DNA of 23,327 nucleotides from Gammaproteobacteria bacterium (lineage in GTDB: Bacteria; Pseudomonadota; Gammaproteobacteria; HK1), in contig JAJECB010000432.1 in the NCBI GenBank assembly GCA_022822245.1, positions 1 through 23,327 of the forward strand, in the 5' to 3' direction. Every line of letters starts with the position of its first letter. Position 1 is the stretch's first letter. The translations under genes and the position numbers were made by a program. Positions 8,049-13,892 of this stretch are shown piece after piece. The notes beneath the pieces are model-generated. The model was given only the letters and a program-made list of their open reading frames with translations. It made no database searches and had not been told where the DNA came from.

Positions 8049-8216
8049 CGCAGCTTTTCGTTCCAAATGCTTCGGTTCGCGGCGCACGACCCTGCGCCCA
8101 GACGCGACCTCCAACTCTCTCAATGCCTCACAAATGCGCCGGAGATCGTTGTCATGCTTGGCCGCGAACTCCTCGCCATGCGCCCGCATTTCTTCAACGA
8201 TTGGATCATTGCGCAT
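8043..8216 (-). CDS. Small antitoxin-like partner of the VapC-type PIN protein
   Basis: The 57-residue product starts MRNDPIVEEMRAHGEEFAAK and is charged and helical. It resembles the small proteins that accompany PIN genes of the YIETSVISYL type, which have the pattern NDPIVEE...DL..ICE.LRE.E..SGR..V. The chosen ATG at 8216 overlaps the end of the PIN gene by 11 bp; a GTG 3 codons upstream is also possible. Translational coupling to the toxin gene is likely. Its DNA-binding ability is not evident from sequence. The stop codon lies inside attC-like site A. Confidence 0.65.
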   Translation of the reverse strand: MRNDPIVEEMRAHGEEFAAKHDNDLRRICEALRELEVASGRRVVRREPKHLERKAAS

Positions 8217-8691
8217 CGTCTTCACCCATGAGTTCCTCCGGCGAGCATAGCACCGGGCAAACCAGACCGAAAGTGGACACAACGTTGACTACCATGGTTC
8301 GCGTACTGGCGTTGTTGATATGTCTGAAGTTCCAGGTGATAAGGTAGTCAATCCCTTGGGTCGCGGCGATTGCAATATGCAACGCATCGCGGGCACTACT
8401 TGCCGGAACAGCATTCGCTGCCAGTAACGCAGACGCCAATGATTCGGCTTCTGCCGCAATCGCTACGCTCGGGATGTCTCCAATCGCCCGAAGCCGTTCT
8501 TCCGCTGCCGAAGCGTCGCCGGCCGAGATTTCCTCCACTACCAATGGCGATACATAGACATCATACCGCAAACGATGACCGTTCCACCACTCCGCTGTGA
8601 CTGCCTGGTGCGCGGCAATGACAAGATCGCGACTCGGCCGGGCCGCGAGATAGCTAATAACCGAAGATTCAATGTAAACCGATTTTTTCAT
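8206..8691 (-). CDS. VapC-type PIN-domain toxin
   Basis: The 161-residue protein starts MKKSVYIESSVISYLAARPSRD, which matches the start of a PIN subfamily that usually reads YIETSVISYLTARPSRD and has a Glu in place of the usual first Asp. Further acidic positions are in VVEEI, ARDALHIAIA and GIDYLITWNFRHI, and the C-terminus CSPEELMGE is family-typical. PIN toxins are metal-dependent ribonucleases that cut tRNA or rRNA. The start at 8691 was preferred over an in-frame ATG at 8721 because the family begins here. The gene lies between attC-like sites and forms a two-gene cassette with the following small ORF. Its codon use is less GC-rich than that of the flanking housekeeping genes. Confidence 0.88.
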   Translation of the reverse strand: MKKSVYIESSVISYLAARPSRDLVIAAHQAVTAEWWNGHRLRYDVYVSPLVVEEISAGDASAAEERLRAIGDIPSVAIAAEAESLASALLAANAVPASSARDALHIAIAATQGIDYLITWNFRHINNASTRTMVVNVVSTFGLVCPVLCSPEELMGEDDAQ

Positions 8692-8725
8692 CGCTCCAAT
8701 TGTATCCCACGCACTCGGCACTGCG

Positions 8726-8787
8726 AGCTAACGTCAAGTATCACGGGCCGCGAGCAAAGCGAGCGGTCCCGTGGGATGCTGTTGTAG
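8726..8787 (-). other. attC-like recombination site D, after the nuclease-like cassette
   Basis: In minus-strand orientation a long hairpin is formed by CACGGGACCGC (8773-8763) and GCGGCCCGTG (8751-8742). They pair over 10 bp with one extra A on the 5' arm, like the extrahelical base of attC sites. The outer ends are CTACAAC (R'', 8787-8781) and GTTAGCT (R', 8732-8726); the R' fits GTTRRRY with one mismatch. The core differs in sequence from sites A-C. The 3' end of the nuclease-like ORF runs into it and the VapC gene begins 35 bp after it. Confidence 0.5.
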
Positions 8788-9396
8788 GTGTCGCTGGACC
8801 GAGTTGTATTTGACGTCCGGTGAACAGTAGAGAAACCCCACCCGGTTTTCCTCAGCAATCACCTTCGTCTTGTTGTAACTGTACTGCGTCATCCGCTCCT
8901 GGGCGAGTGGAGCTGTGTCGAGTACCATCACGACGGGGTAGAAGTTGCCCCCACGATGACAACACTCATGGCGAAGGGCGGCGAGCTTATTGATGTCGGC
9001 GGCGACCTTCCCAACCGTCAGTCTAGCTTTTGCTAGTTCCGACACCTTCACCTCAACAACCAAGCTGAGGCACTTGAGCGTTTGTTCGTTGTTGCGACGG
9101 CGGAAGTCGCCATTGACGCCTTCCGAAAACATCACGACATCCGGAATGGGTTCGAACCCGCCGCGGAATCCCTCCTTTTTCTTCTCGTCAAGTTGTCGAA
9201 AAAGAGGAGCCACCGGTTTACTGATCCACATCTTGACGTTCATGCCAAGTTGCCGTTTTGGAACACCGACGGATCGAAGATGGTGGTACACGACAGCTTG
9301 GTAGAAGAGCTCTGAACCCAGTGTCTCGCGACAGTCGTGCATAATGCCGGGCCATGCCTCGAGGAGCTTCATCGCGGCGTGGTACGGAGTCTTCAT
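8734..9396 (-). CDS. Cassette-borne protein with PD-(D/E)XK nuclease-like signature, function unknown
   Basis: I do not recognise the family of this 220-residue protein. It has a pattern typical of the restriction-endonuclease fold: a helix with Glu29 (SELFYQAVVYHHLR), then IPDVVMF with Asp86, and SLVVEVKVSEL with Glu115 and Lys117, followed by a helix with Lys137 (ADINKLAAL). That is an E...D-x28-E-x-K arrangement. Later strands (PVVMVLD, VGFLYCSPD) are consistent with an alpha/beta core. The last residues GPLALLAARDT are encoded by the hairpin of attC-like site D, so the tail may be non-native. The ATG lies 4 bp from the R' end of site B, as is usual for integron cassette genes. The role could be defence or restriction, but this is inference. 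Confidence 0.7.
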   Translation of the reverse strand: MKTPYHAAMKLLEAWPGIMHDCRETLGSELFYQAVVYHHLRSVGVPKRQLGMNVKMWISKPVAPLFRQLDEKKKEGFRGGFEPIPDVVMFSEGVNGDFRRRNNEQTLKCLSLVVEVKVSELAKARLTVGKVAADINKLAALRHECCHRGGNFYPVVMVLDTAPLAQERMTQYSYNKTKVIAEENRVGFLYCSPDVKYNSVQRHLQQHPTGPLALLAARDT

Positions 9397-9399
9397 CGC

Positions 9400-9471
9400 A
9401 CTTTACGACCAAGCTCACCCGCGGACAAGCGGCGCAGCGGGTTGGCCGTCGGCTGGAGCGACTGGTCAGGC
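9400..9471 (-). other. attC-like recombination site B, after the DUF4258/YgiT cassette
   Basis: This is the best preserved of the sites, 72 bp. In minus-strand orientation it reads R'' GCCTGAC overlapping the stop codon of the YgiT-type gene, then CAGTC, L'' GCTCCAGCC, a GC-rich core with GCCGCTTGTCCGCGG, L' GGTGAGC, TTGGTC and R' GTAAAGT. The L'' arm GCTCCAGCC carries one extra C relative to the complement of GGCTGAGC (as written in site C), like the extrahelical base that gives attC sites their polarity. R'' and R' each differ from consensus at one position. Confidence 0.7.
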
Positions 9472-9714
9472 CGCATGATGAAACCTTGCCACGGACACCG
9501 GCTTTTTCTCTGCGAATCCTTCACGATGAAGCTTGATGCGCTCGACCTCGTGAAGTGTCTCGGCGGTGAAATAGCTTTCGCCGCAGCTTGGGCACGAGAT
9601 CAATGGAATCCCTTCAATCACCAGCAGATCCCTGCCAGAGCCATAGCTACGGGATACTTGACGAATTCGAGCCTTATGCTCACCGCAGTTGTCACATTTC
9701 AGCTTGTTCATCAT
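9466..9714 (-). CDS. YgiT-type zinc-finger antitoxin
   Basis: The 82-residue protein has an N-terminal CDNCG knuckle and a second CPSCGESYFTAETLHEVERI, the four-cysteine zinc site of MqsA/YgiT-type antitoxin N-termini. The segment VIEGIPLISCPSCGE is highly typical. The helix-turn-helix domain of full MqsA is absent, as in short YgiT-type partners of DUF4258 proteins. It overlaps the end of the DUF4258 gene by 23 bp and starts with tandem ATG codons, so translation is probably coupled. It is expected to neutralise the DUF4258 toxin. The stop codon lies in attC-like site B. Confidence 0.88.
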   Translation of the reverse strand: MMNKLKCDNCGEHKARIRQVSRSYGSGRDLLVIEGIPLISCPSCGESYFTAETLHEVERIKLHREGFAEKKPVSVARFHHAA

Positions 9715-9991
9715 TTTCCCACGTAGTCATTACAACGAGTTTGTCTGTAGGTCCCAGTTTTCCGACGACCACCACTTGGCGCCCATCGATGGCATTCCCT
9801 TGCACCAAGTACTTCCACTCCCGAGTTGCTTGATCACGCTGCCGCTCCATGATTTCTCCAGTGAGAATCGTCCTCTCCAGGTCAAATGTAGACAGCGAGT
9901 CTTCATCCATCTCGTCCAAGGCATGAAGTGTAACAACGTACCGGCGCTCACGGATTCGAGATCTGAAGCGTTCCAGGATTCTCGGGTACAA
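9692..9991 (-). CDS. DUF4258-domain protein, putative toxin
   Basis: The 99-residue protein shows the DUF4258 pattern: RRYVVTLHALDEMDEDSLSTFDLERTILTGEIMERQRDQ, then REWKYLVQG and VVVVGKLGPTDKLVVMTTW. DUF4258 proteins are RelE/MqsR-like small proteins usually paired with a YgiT-type zinc finger, as here. A TTG start at 9991 is used because an in-frame stop lies five codons upstream and no ATG or GTG lies between; it gives the family-typical beginning (xPRILERFR). The gene starts 48 bp after the R' end of attC-like site C, so the pair is one cassette of about 640 bp. Confidence 0.82.
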   Translation of the reverse strand: MYPRILERFRSRIRERRYVVTLHALDEMDEDSLSTFDLERTILTGEIMERQRDQATREWKYLVQGNAIDGRQVVVVGKLGPTDKLVVMTTWENDEQAEM

Positions 9992-10038
9992 CGGATCCGA
10001 TCTCGCTCACGCAGCGACCTGACCACGCTTGGCGAGCG

Positions 10039-10090
10039 GTCTGACGACCAAGCTCAGCCGCGGACAAGCCGCGTAACGGGTTGGCCGTCC
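10039..10090 (-). other. attC-like recombination site C, degenerate on its 5' side
   Basis: In minus-strand orientation the R' end GTCAGAC (one mismatch to GTTRRRY), the spacer TTGGTC and L' GGCTGAGC are preserved, with the core GGCCAACCCG...CGCGGCTTGTCCGCGG. The first 20 bases seen in sites A and B (R'' and L'') are replaced by unrelated sequence beyond 10090, so the site is truncated or badly worn. It marks the upstream border of the DUF4258/YgiT cassette. Confidence 0.6.
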
Positions 10091-10353
10091 AATCTCGATC
10101 TCCTTGAGCTGCCTCGCATCATGGCCGCGACGCCCGCCTTGGGTCTACGGAGGAGCGTGGCGTAAGGCGCGGGGGGTGTCAAGGGTGGCTCTCTACGAGC
10201 CATGTGCGCTGTGGAGCAATTGGTTCGGGATGGGGGGTGGGTCGCCGGAGTGGTCATTATGAGGGTGCGGGCGAGGGTCCGCATTGCGGGCTTCGGATGC
10301 GCGCGAACCGCGGCGAGGAAGCCTCCGCACGTCGTCGTTGGTCGGTAGACGGG
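10091..10353. other. Non-coding stretch upstream of the cassette array
   Basis: No gene is supported here. A 6-bp hairpin TGGCTC/GAGCCA with loop TCTAC is at 10186-10202. No integrase gene, attI site or IS ends were recognised. Short open frames in both directions look random. Confidence 0.5.
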
Positions 10354-10417
10354 CCGCCCCGACGATCACTACGTCGAACTCCATGGATTCGCGCACGATG
10401 GCCGCGTCGTCCATCAT
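10354..10417 (-). pseudogene. Duplicated 5' fragment of the ETF-QO gene
   Basis: These 64 bp align without gaps to 7601-7664, the start of the ETF-QO gene, with about 5 mismatches. On the minus strand they encode [20 protein letters not shown], compared with [20 protein letters not shown] in the intact gene, and then similarity stops abruptly. On the other side it stops within 3 bp of the start codon, exactly where a HigB remnant begins. It is a relic of a duplication or rearrangement, not a gene. Confidence 0.85.
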
Positions 10418-10481
10418 TGGCTTCGTGCGATTCGTGGGAGTCCACGCGCAGTACGACGAGGTCGATGCTTCCACCGCGTAG
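10416..10481 (+). pseudogene. C-terminal remnant of a HigB-type toxin
   Basis: The frame ending at TAG 10479-10481 encodes IGFVRFVGVHAQYDEVDASTA, which resembles the C-terminal strand and tail of HigB/RelE-like mRNA interferases (typically VFVRFVGTHAEYDKID). The upstream three-quarters of the gene, including the catalytic region, is missing; the ETF-QO fragment abuts it directly. The HigA-type gene starts 18 bp downstream, the normal higB-higA order. Confidence 0.7.
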
Positions 10482-10499
10482 TTCATCCCGGAGGTCGCC

Positions 10500-10876
10500 A
10501 TGGTCATCAGGCCAATCAAGACGGAAGCCGATTACGACCGGGCGTTGACCATGATCGACCGCCTGATGGGGGCCGCGCCGGACACCCGGGACGGCGATGG
10601 TCTCGAAATCCTCGTCACCTTGGTCAAGGCGTACGAATGCGAACGCTGGCCGATGGAAGCGCCGGATCCGATCTCGGCGATCGAGCACGTCATGGAGGCC
10701 CGCGGCTTTCGTCAGAAGGATCTCGCGGCATTGATCGGGTTCCAGCCGCGCGCGCCTGAGGTGCTGAACCGCCAGAGCGCCCCCTCACCCTGGCGATGAT
10801 CCGGGCCCTGTCGGCCGAATGGAACCTTCCCGCCGACCTGCTCGTGCGCGAGTACGAGCTGGCGACGGCCCGGTGA
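10500..10876 (+). pseudogene. HigA-type antitoxin with a frameshift
   Basis: The ATG at 10500 follows GGAGG. The frame gives MVIRPIKTEADYDRALTMIDRLM...GDGLEILVTLVKAYECERWPM...DPISAIEHVMEARGFRQKDLAALIGFQPRAPEVLNRQ, a clear COG5499/HigA-type helix-turn-helix antitoxin, and then ends early after 99 residues (stop at 10797-10799). The expected C-terminus, PLTLAMIRALSAEWNLPADLL with tail VREYELATAR, continues in the frame ending at 10876. The shift lies at a five-C run at 10780-10784; one more C, or two fewer bases just before it, would restore the frame. Together with the decapitated higB this locus appears dead, although the DNA-binding part might still be made. Confidence 0.8.
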
Positions 10877-10907
10877 CGCGGGCTTCACGCTCAAACGCTG
10901 ACCGCGC

Positions 10908-10937
10908 TTGACTTTGCGGGCGGCCCCTCCCTAGATT
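10908..10937 (+). promoter_or_regulatory. Sigma-70-type promoter for the aminotransferase gene
   Basis: TTGACT at 10908-10913 (5/6 to consensus) and TAGATT at 10932-10937 (4/6) are separated by 18 bp. Transcription would start near 10944, giving a leader of about 56 nt before the ATG at 11000. Confidence 0.55.
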
Positions 10938-10999
10938 GCCGCCTCGCGCGGCGGGCGGCGGCCCGGCCGCTCACCATTCAGCAGCCGAGGCGGGGGCGC

Positions 11000-12097
11000 A
11001 TGGACTTCCGGATCGAGCCGGCGACGCCGGAGCAACGCCGACCGAAGCCGGCGGACGAGAGTTCGCTCGGGTTCGGGAGGATCTACAGCGACCACATGTT
11101 CACGATGCGGTGGACTTCGGACGGCGGATGGGGCGAGCCCACCGTAGGGCCGTTCTCGAACCTCGACCTCTCGCCCGCCTCTCTCGTCCTGCACTACGGC
11201 CAAACCATCTTCGAGGGGCTGAAAGCGTATCGGAATCGCGGCCGCCCGGGGTCCGTGAACCTGTTCCGCGCGGCCGACAACGCGGCCCGCTTCAACTCGT
11301 CGGCGGTGCGCCTCGATCTGCCGGAGGTCGACCCGGACGTCTTCGTCGGTGCGATCGAGGCCCTGCTCGAGCTCGACCACGAGTGGATCCCGCGCTCGCA
11401 CGGGACCTCCCTCTACGTGCGCCCGACGATGATCGCGACCGAGCCCTATATCGGGCTCAAGTCCACCCACGAGGCCCTGTTCTTCATCATCACCGGCCCG
11501 GTCGGCGCTTACTACCCGGAGGGCTTCAACCCGGTGAAGATCACGGTTGCCGAGCGGTACTCGCGGGCCGGGCCGGGGGGGCTCGGGGCGGCCAAGACGG
11601 CCGCGAACTACGCGGCGAGCCTCAAGGCGGAGAAGGAGGCCCTCGGCCGCGGCTTCACCCAGGTCCTGTGGCTCGATGCGGCGGAGCACCGCTACATCGA
11701 GGAAGTGGGCTCGATGAACATCCTGTTCAAGATCGACGGCACCGTCATCACCCCGCCGGCCGGGGACACGATCCTCGCCGGGATCACCAAGGACTCGGTG
11801 CTGAAGCTCCTCGCGAGCTGGGACATCCCGGTCGCCGAGGAGCGCCTCACCATCGACGACGTGCTCGGCGCGCAGGAGAAGGGGACCCTCGAAGAGGTGT
11901 TCGGGGCGGGGACCGCGGCGGTCATCTCGCCGGTCGGCGCGCTCGAGTACCAGGGGCAGACCCACCACATCGCGAACGGCGGCACCGGTCCGCTCGCCGA
12001 GCGGCTCTTCGACGAGCTCATCGGTATCCAGTACGGGGCGAAGCCCGATCCCTTCGGCTGGATCCGGGAGGTGTCCCCGGCCGGCGCGAGCGGCTGA
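11000..12097 (+). CDS. ilvE: Branched-chain amino acid aminotransferase (type II)
   Basis: The product is 365 residues, the length of the longer (eukaryote-like, type II) BCAT group. It catalyses reversible transamination of Leu, Ile and Val with 2-oxoglutarate using PLP. Visible are FGRIYSDHMFTMRW, LHYGQTIFEGLKAYR (60s-70s), the arginine segment LFRAADNAARFNSSAVRL, YVRPTMIATEPYIG (139-152), the PLP lysine in GGLGAAKTAANYAASL (Lys199), EEVGSMNILFK and GTAAVISPVG. The ATG at 11000 follows a purine-rich GGCGGGGGC. It is cytoplasmic. The next gene is an EamA-type exporter 119 bp downstream on the same strand; an amino-acid-related substrate for that exporter is only a guess from position. Confidence 0.95.
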   Translation: MDFRIEPATPEQRRPKPADESSLGFGRIYSDHMFTMRWTSDGGWGEPTVGPFSNLDLSPASLVLHYGQTIFEGLKAYRNRGRPGSVNLFRAADNAARFNSSAVRLDLPEVDPDVFVGAIEALLELDHEWIPRSHGTSLYVRPTMIATEPYIGLKSTHEALFFIITGPVGAYYPEGFNPVKITVAERYSRAGPGGLGAAKTAANYAASLKAEKEALGRGFTQVLWLDAAEHRYIEEVGSMNILFKIDGTVITPPAGDTILAGITKDSVLKLLASWDIPVAEERLTIDDVLGAQEKGTLEEVFGAGTAAVISPVGALEYQGQTHHIANGGTGPLAERLFDELIGIQYGAKPDPFGWIREVSPAGASG

Positions 12098-12216
12098 ACC
12101 CTCGGCGGAACCGTTCCCCGGACGCCGGGCGCCGCCTCGCCCGGCGCCAGCCCGCCGCGCGCGCCTGAGCGCCCCGCCCGCGCTCTCGGCCGGCAGGGGC
12201 GGCGACACCCATTCCG

Positions 12217-13119
12217 ATGGAGCTCTGGGTCCCGATCACCCTCGTCGCCGCGTTCATGCAGAACCTGCGGTCGGCGCTCCAGAAGCACCTCAAGGACTCC
12301 CTCAGCACCTCGGGCGTCACCTTCTGCCGGTTCGTATACGCGGTGCCCCTCGCCCTCGTCTACGTGGCCGCGCTCGGCGAGGGCTACGGCTTCGAGTGGC
12401 CGGAGCCGAACCCGCGCTTCGTGCTCTTCTCCATGCTCGGAGGGGTCACCCAGATCACCGCCACCGCCCTCCTCGTCTACCTCTTCTCGCTCCGCAACTT
12501 CGCGGTCGGCACCACCTACTCGAAGACCGAGACGGTGCAGACCGCGATCTTCGGCCTCGTGATCCTCGGCGAGCCGGTGAGCTCGCTCGCCGCCGTCGCG
12601 ATCGTGATCAGTCTCGTCGGGGTGATGTCCATCTCGGTCGCGAAGAGCCACCTGACCCTGCGCAACCTGCTCCTCGGGTGGACCGGGCGGGCCGCCTTCA
12701 TCGGGATCCTGTCCGGCACGTTCTTCGGACTCAGCGCGGTCTCCTACCGGGCGGCCGCGCTCTCCCTCGGGGGCGAGGGGTTCCTGATGCAGGCCGCGTT
12801 CACTCTCGCCTGCGTCGTGGTGTTCCAGACCGCGGTGATGGCGGTGTGGATCCGGGTCCGGGAGCCCGGGGAGCTCACCCGGGTGTTCCGCGGCTGGAGG
12901 GTCGCCTCGCTCGTCGGGGTCGCGGGGATGATCGGCTCGGTCGGCTGGTTCACCGCGATGACCCTCGAGAACGCCGCCTACGTGCGGGCGGTGGGTCAGG
13001 TGGAGCTGGTCTTCACCTTCATCGCCTCGTACTTCTTCTTCCGCGAGCGCTCCACCCCCCTCGAGATCACCGGGATCCTGCTCATCGTCGCAGGGATCGT
13101 CATCCTGCTCCTCGGCTGA
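12217..13119 (+). CDS. EamA/DMT-superfamily transporter
   Basis: The 300-residue protein is very hydrophobic, with about ten predicted membrane segments in two repeats, as in the drug/metabolite transporter superfamily. The first repeat contains TFCRFVYAVPLALVYVAAL and ends with SKTETVQTAIFGLVILGEPV, the EamA end-of-repeat signature (charged residue, then a helix, then GEP). The second repeat ends with VGQVELVFTFIASYFFFRER and a final helix ILLIVAGIVILLLG. Such proteins export amino acids, nucleobases or other small metabolites across the inner membrane; the substrate is unknown. It follows ilvE by 119 bp and may share its transcript. The next gene is convergent. Confidence 0.9.
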   Translation: MELWVPITLVAAFMQNLRSALQKHLKDSLSTSGVTFCRFVYAVPLALVYVAALGEGYGFEWPEPNPRFVLFSMLGGVTQITATALLVYLFSLRNFAVGTTYSKTETVQTAIFGLVILGEPVSSLAAVAIVISLVGVMSISVAKSHLTLRNLLLGWTGRAAFIGILSGTFFGLSAVSYRAAALSLGGEGFLMQAAFTLACVVVFQTAVMAVWIRVREPGELTRVFRGWRVASLVGVAGMIGSVGWFTAMTLENAAYVRAVGQVELVFTFIASYFFFRERSTPLEITGILLIVAGIVILLLG

Positions 13120-13232
13120 TCCGCCCTCTCCGGGCGAGACATCCCATCGCCCCAACGTTGTTGCGCTTCGGGAGACCGGCGCGTATCGGGAGAGCTCTCG
13201 TGTGATTGGGCCGTCCTCACCACGGCCGTCCG

Positions 13233-13892
13233 TCATGGCACGACAACGTGCGGCACGTCTCGCTCCGCGCGCGTGATCGAGGTCGTCAAGCTGCCGGCGA
13301 AACGGGGAAGCCTGGCGACCACTCCTTCTCCGGATCGACTCTGGTAGAAGCTGCGCAGGATGAAATCGACGAACCGGTGTGGAGTGAGCGTCGCCGACAC
13401 GGGGACCCGGCACTCCGCGTACTCGCCGAGCGTGAGGTGGGATTTCGGATGCGTGACCTCCCGGTGGCGATCGTCCCGGGCATCGAAGTCGAACCGGACG
13501 GGGAGTGGCAAGATGTTTCTACCGACGATGTCCGCATAGAGTCGATCTTCGAGGTACACGTCGGGATCGCGCCCGAATCGCTCCAGGTGCGGGGCCGGGA
13601 AGAAGGCAAGGCGGTGCTGTTCCAGCCCGTTGTCCGCGAACTTGTACATCATCTGGATGAGGGCGCCATCGAGGAGCTTGGCATTGAATACTCGATCTCG
13701 TACGAAGACCTCGTAGACCTCCGCGTACGAGGTATTTCCCAGCGCGGCCGACACCTGACCGGCGCTGTCGAAAGTGACTTCAACTACACCCGTTCCGCGC
13801 CGGAAGGCGGAGCGTTGATCGTCGGCCAAGCCCGTCTCGACCAGATGCCGTACGAGGCGATTAATCTGATCGAGGATGGTCTGCGGCGTCAT
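13233..13892 (-). CDS. DUF2290 protein, partner of the helicase in an antiphage system
   Basis: The 219-residue protein carries the DUF2290 hallmarks LAFFPAPHLERFGRDPDVYLEDRLYADIVGRNILPLPVRFDFD, then HPKSHLTLGEYAECRVPVSATLTPHRFVDFILRSFY. No enzymatic motif is assigned to the domain. The ATG overlaps the helicase stop by 4 bp (ATGA), so the two are translationally coupled. The gene pair matches the defence system listed in DefenseFinder as Rst_HelicaseDUF2290. By analogy DUF2290 may sense or cooperate with the helicase; its molecular role is not known to me. The downstream neighbour is convergent and unrelated. Confidence 0.88.
   Translation of the reverse strand: MTPQTILDQINRLVRHLVETGLADDQRSAFRRGTGVVEVTFDSAGQVSAALGNTSYAEVYEVFVRDRVFNAKLLDGALIQMMYKFADNGLEQHRLAFFPAPHLERFGRDPDVYLEDRLYADIVGRNILPLPVRFDFDARDDRHREVTHPKSHLTLGEYAECRVPVSATLTPHRFVDFILRSFYQSRSGEGVVARLPRFAGSLTTSITRAERDVPHVVVP

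Noticed and set aside
7977..10110. CRISPR array, because of repeated elements with similar length
   Set aside because: Only three or four repeats spaced by 600-750 bp with genes between them, and with imperfect identity; this is not CRISPR spacing.
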